Origin: an uncultured archaeon
Lineage (GTDB): Archaea > Thermoproteota > Nitrososphaeria > Nitrososphaerales > CALBXV01
NCBI GenBank assembly: GCA_937890045.1
Contig: CALBXV010000003.1
Location: 1 to 5,936, forward strand
Length of the DNA: 5,936 bases
Reading direction: 5' to 3'
This document shows positions 5,196-5,936 of the stretch, one piece after another. Position numbers and translations under genes: made by a program. The notes under the pieces were generated by a model that searched no databases, was not told where the DNA came from, and worked only from the letters and a program-made list of their open reading frames with translations. Each line of letters opens with the position of its first letter. Within the stretch, counting starts at the first letter, position 1.

Positions 5196-5877
5196 TTATT
5201 TTCTCCAATAATATATTATAATTAAATTCTTCCTGTTTTATCCTAATAAAATCGCATCCTAATTCTTTTTCAATAATTTTCTGTCTTTTAATGTCATTAT
5301 TTCTCAATTTGCCATTTTCATAATGAAATGGTTCATCCCACTCAATTACTAAATTTAAATTTGGTTCATAATAATCTAACCAAAATCCTTTTACAATTTT
5401 CTCACCACCATTTTTTGCATGTACTCCATTAAGATTTAAATCTTTATTTAATTTTTTAAAAACTTTACAGGCATATTTATTATAATTTGCTGTTGAATTA
5501 GAATTAATAATTTGTTCTGTCCTAATTTCTCTTAATTTCTGTCTTACATCATCTCTTTTTGATGGATTATTTTCACCCTGCAATGATACTCTCGGTCCTC
5601 TCATCTTCTCTTTTGTATCTTCTGGCATGCCATTTTTAAATTGCTTTAATGATGCTACTCTTAATCTTTGTTTAGTTTCTTCTGTATGATTATATCCTCG
5701 TATAGCTTTCACTCTCTTTTCTATTACCCATTTTGGTTGTTTCCTGCCCCGCAAAGTTGAACCTACCTTTTCTCTAATTTTAGGATCTTTCATAGGGTTA
5801 TTTAATCTTATCCAATGGCCAACTGCATATTTTCTATTTACTTCAGTTCCACAACCACACAAACAATAACTTGCCAT
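5170..5877 (-). CDS. Free-standing homing endonuclease, NUMOD3-like repeats plus Vsr-like/EDxHD nuclease domain
   Basis: Such enzymes cut a related phage genome at a specific site so that their own gene is copied in. The N-terminus has C-L-C-G-C-G (Cys 5, 7, 9) followed by G-H at 20-21, a pattern seen in phage endonucleases and probably zinc-binding. Residues about 26-120 carry repeated NUMOD3-like DNA-binding helices: N-N-P-M-K-D-P near 26, H-T-E-E-T-K near 64, P-E-D-T-K near 85, N-N-P-S near 103. The nuclease domain spans about 160-220: D168, E179, D181, H185 (in W-D-E-P-F-H) and D195 fit the Vsr-like/EDxHD arrangement, with Cys-Asp-Phe-I-R-I following. No HNH or GIY-YIG motif is visible. 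AGGAGA five bases before the ATG supports the start. The gene is visibly more AT-rich than the gp13-like gene, which fits an inserted mobile element. Its last residues (A-R-S-N-L-A-R) come from out-of-frame reading into gp13. Confidence 0.85.
   Translation of the reverse strand: MASYCLCGCGTEVNRKYAVGHWIRLNNPMKDPKIREKVGSTLRGRKQPKWVIEKRVKAIRGYNHTEETKQRLRVASLKQFKNGMPEDTKEKMRGPRVSLQGENNPSKRDDVRQKLREIRTEQIINSNSTANYNKYACKVFKKLNKDLNLNGVHAKNGGEKIVKGFWLDYYEPNLNLVIEWDEPFHYENGKLRNNDIKRQKIIEKELGCDFIRIKQEEFNYNILLEKINARSNLAR
5203..5206 (-). promoter_or_regulatory. Ribosome binding site of the gp13-like gene, inside the endonuclease coding sequence
   Basis: GGAG (extended GGAGA) on the minus strand, seven bases before the gp13-like ATG at 5195. 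In the endonuclease frame the same bases read L-L-E-K. Neck-protein translation therefore starts from within the mobile gene. Confidence 0.7.
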
Positions 5878-5882
5878 TATAT

Positions 5883-5888
5883 TCTCCT
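5883..5888 (-). promoter_or_regulatory. Ribosome binding site of the endonuclease gene
   Basis: AGGAGA on the minus strand, five bases before the ATG at 5877. It is a full-strength site and decides the start that includes the Cys-rich N-terminus. Confidence 0.7.
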
Positions 5889-5926
5889 AGATTGATAGTT
5901 TAATTCACTAATAAATATAATAGCAT

Positions 5927-5936
5927 AAAAAAAGGG
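5927..5936 (-). terminator. Possible 3' end of a rho-independent terminator (cut by window edge)
   Basis: Read on the minus strand the window begins CCC followed by seven T. This could be the last bases of a GC stem and the U-tract of a terminator for the preceding gene, but the other stem arm would lie outside the window, so no hairpin can be shown. The 49 bases from here to the endonuclease ATG (5878-5926) are AT-rich and hold its ribosome binding site. I see no clear T4-type late promoter on the coding strand there. Confidence 0.25.

Noticed and set aside
5170..5877. Endonuclease as part of a group I intron or an intein
   Set aside because: It is a complete gene with its own start, stop and ribosome binding site between separate genes; the gp13-like protein is uninterrupted and no splice-like structure is apparent.
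5911..5918. Near match to the T4 late-promoter core upstream of the endonuclease (AATAAATA)
   Set aside because: It is on the plus strand, opposite to the genes, and has one mismatch; on the coding strand the same bases do not fit the consensus.
1..5936. tRNA genes, CRISPR arrays or insertion sequences
   Set aside because: Coding sequence fills almost the whole window, gaps are a few bases except for the last 59, and no repeat array, transposase or tRNA-like cloverleaf was seen.

Overview
The window is a piece of the late, virion-morphogenesis region of a tailed phage with a contractile tail, related at a distance to T4. It is AT-rich, every supported gene lies on the minus strand, and the genes are packed with gaps of a few bases or short stop/start overlaps (ATGA or TAATG). 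Three consecutive proteins resemble T4 gp13, gp14 and gp15 in the T4 order: the neck and head-completion proteins and the tail terminator/sheath stabiliser. The proteins are very divergent from T4 and the fibre-like gene resembles those of environmental myoviruses, so an uncultured, probably aquatic, T4-like phage is the best guess. The host cannot be read from the window.

In the direction of transcription (right to left): an edge sequence that may be the tail of a terminator (about 5927-5936); a free-standing homing endonuclease with a Cys-rich N-terminus, NUMOD3-like repeats and a Vsr-like/EDxHD nuclease domain (5877-5170); a gp13-like neck protein whose ribosome binding site and first codons lie inside the 3' end of the endonuclease gene (5195-4041); a gp14-like neck protein (4036-3548); a gp15-like tail terminator with a long C-terminal extension (3548-2157); a 173-residue protein whose C-terminal half is homologous to the end of that extension (2157-1636); a Ser/Thr/Ala-rich fibre or appendage protein (1635-670); two small basic proteins of unknown function (657-226 and 229-14); and the first 17 bases of a further gene at the left edge.

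The gp13/gp14/gp15-like proteins would close the filled head, cap the tail and join the two. The next two genes probably supply neck or tail decorations, possibly sharing a small interaction domain with the gp15-like protein. The most interesting signal is at the left end. Three successive genes all open with M-I-(K/R)-L-K-(D/E), and in the two readable ones this continues I-L and reaches an L-x-E tripeptide by residue 10 or 11. This resembles the T4 capsid-targeting sequence of the internal proteins, which is cut by the gp21 prohead protease after (L/I)-x-E. Both readable proteins are strongly basic, as the T4 internal proteins are. The window may therefore hold the start of a cassette of proteins packaged in the capsid and delivered to the host. 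This is inference and is marked as such below.
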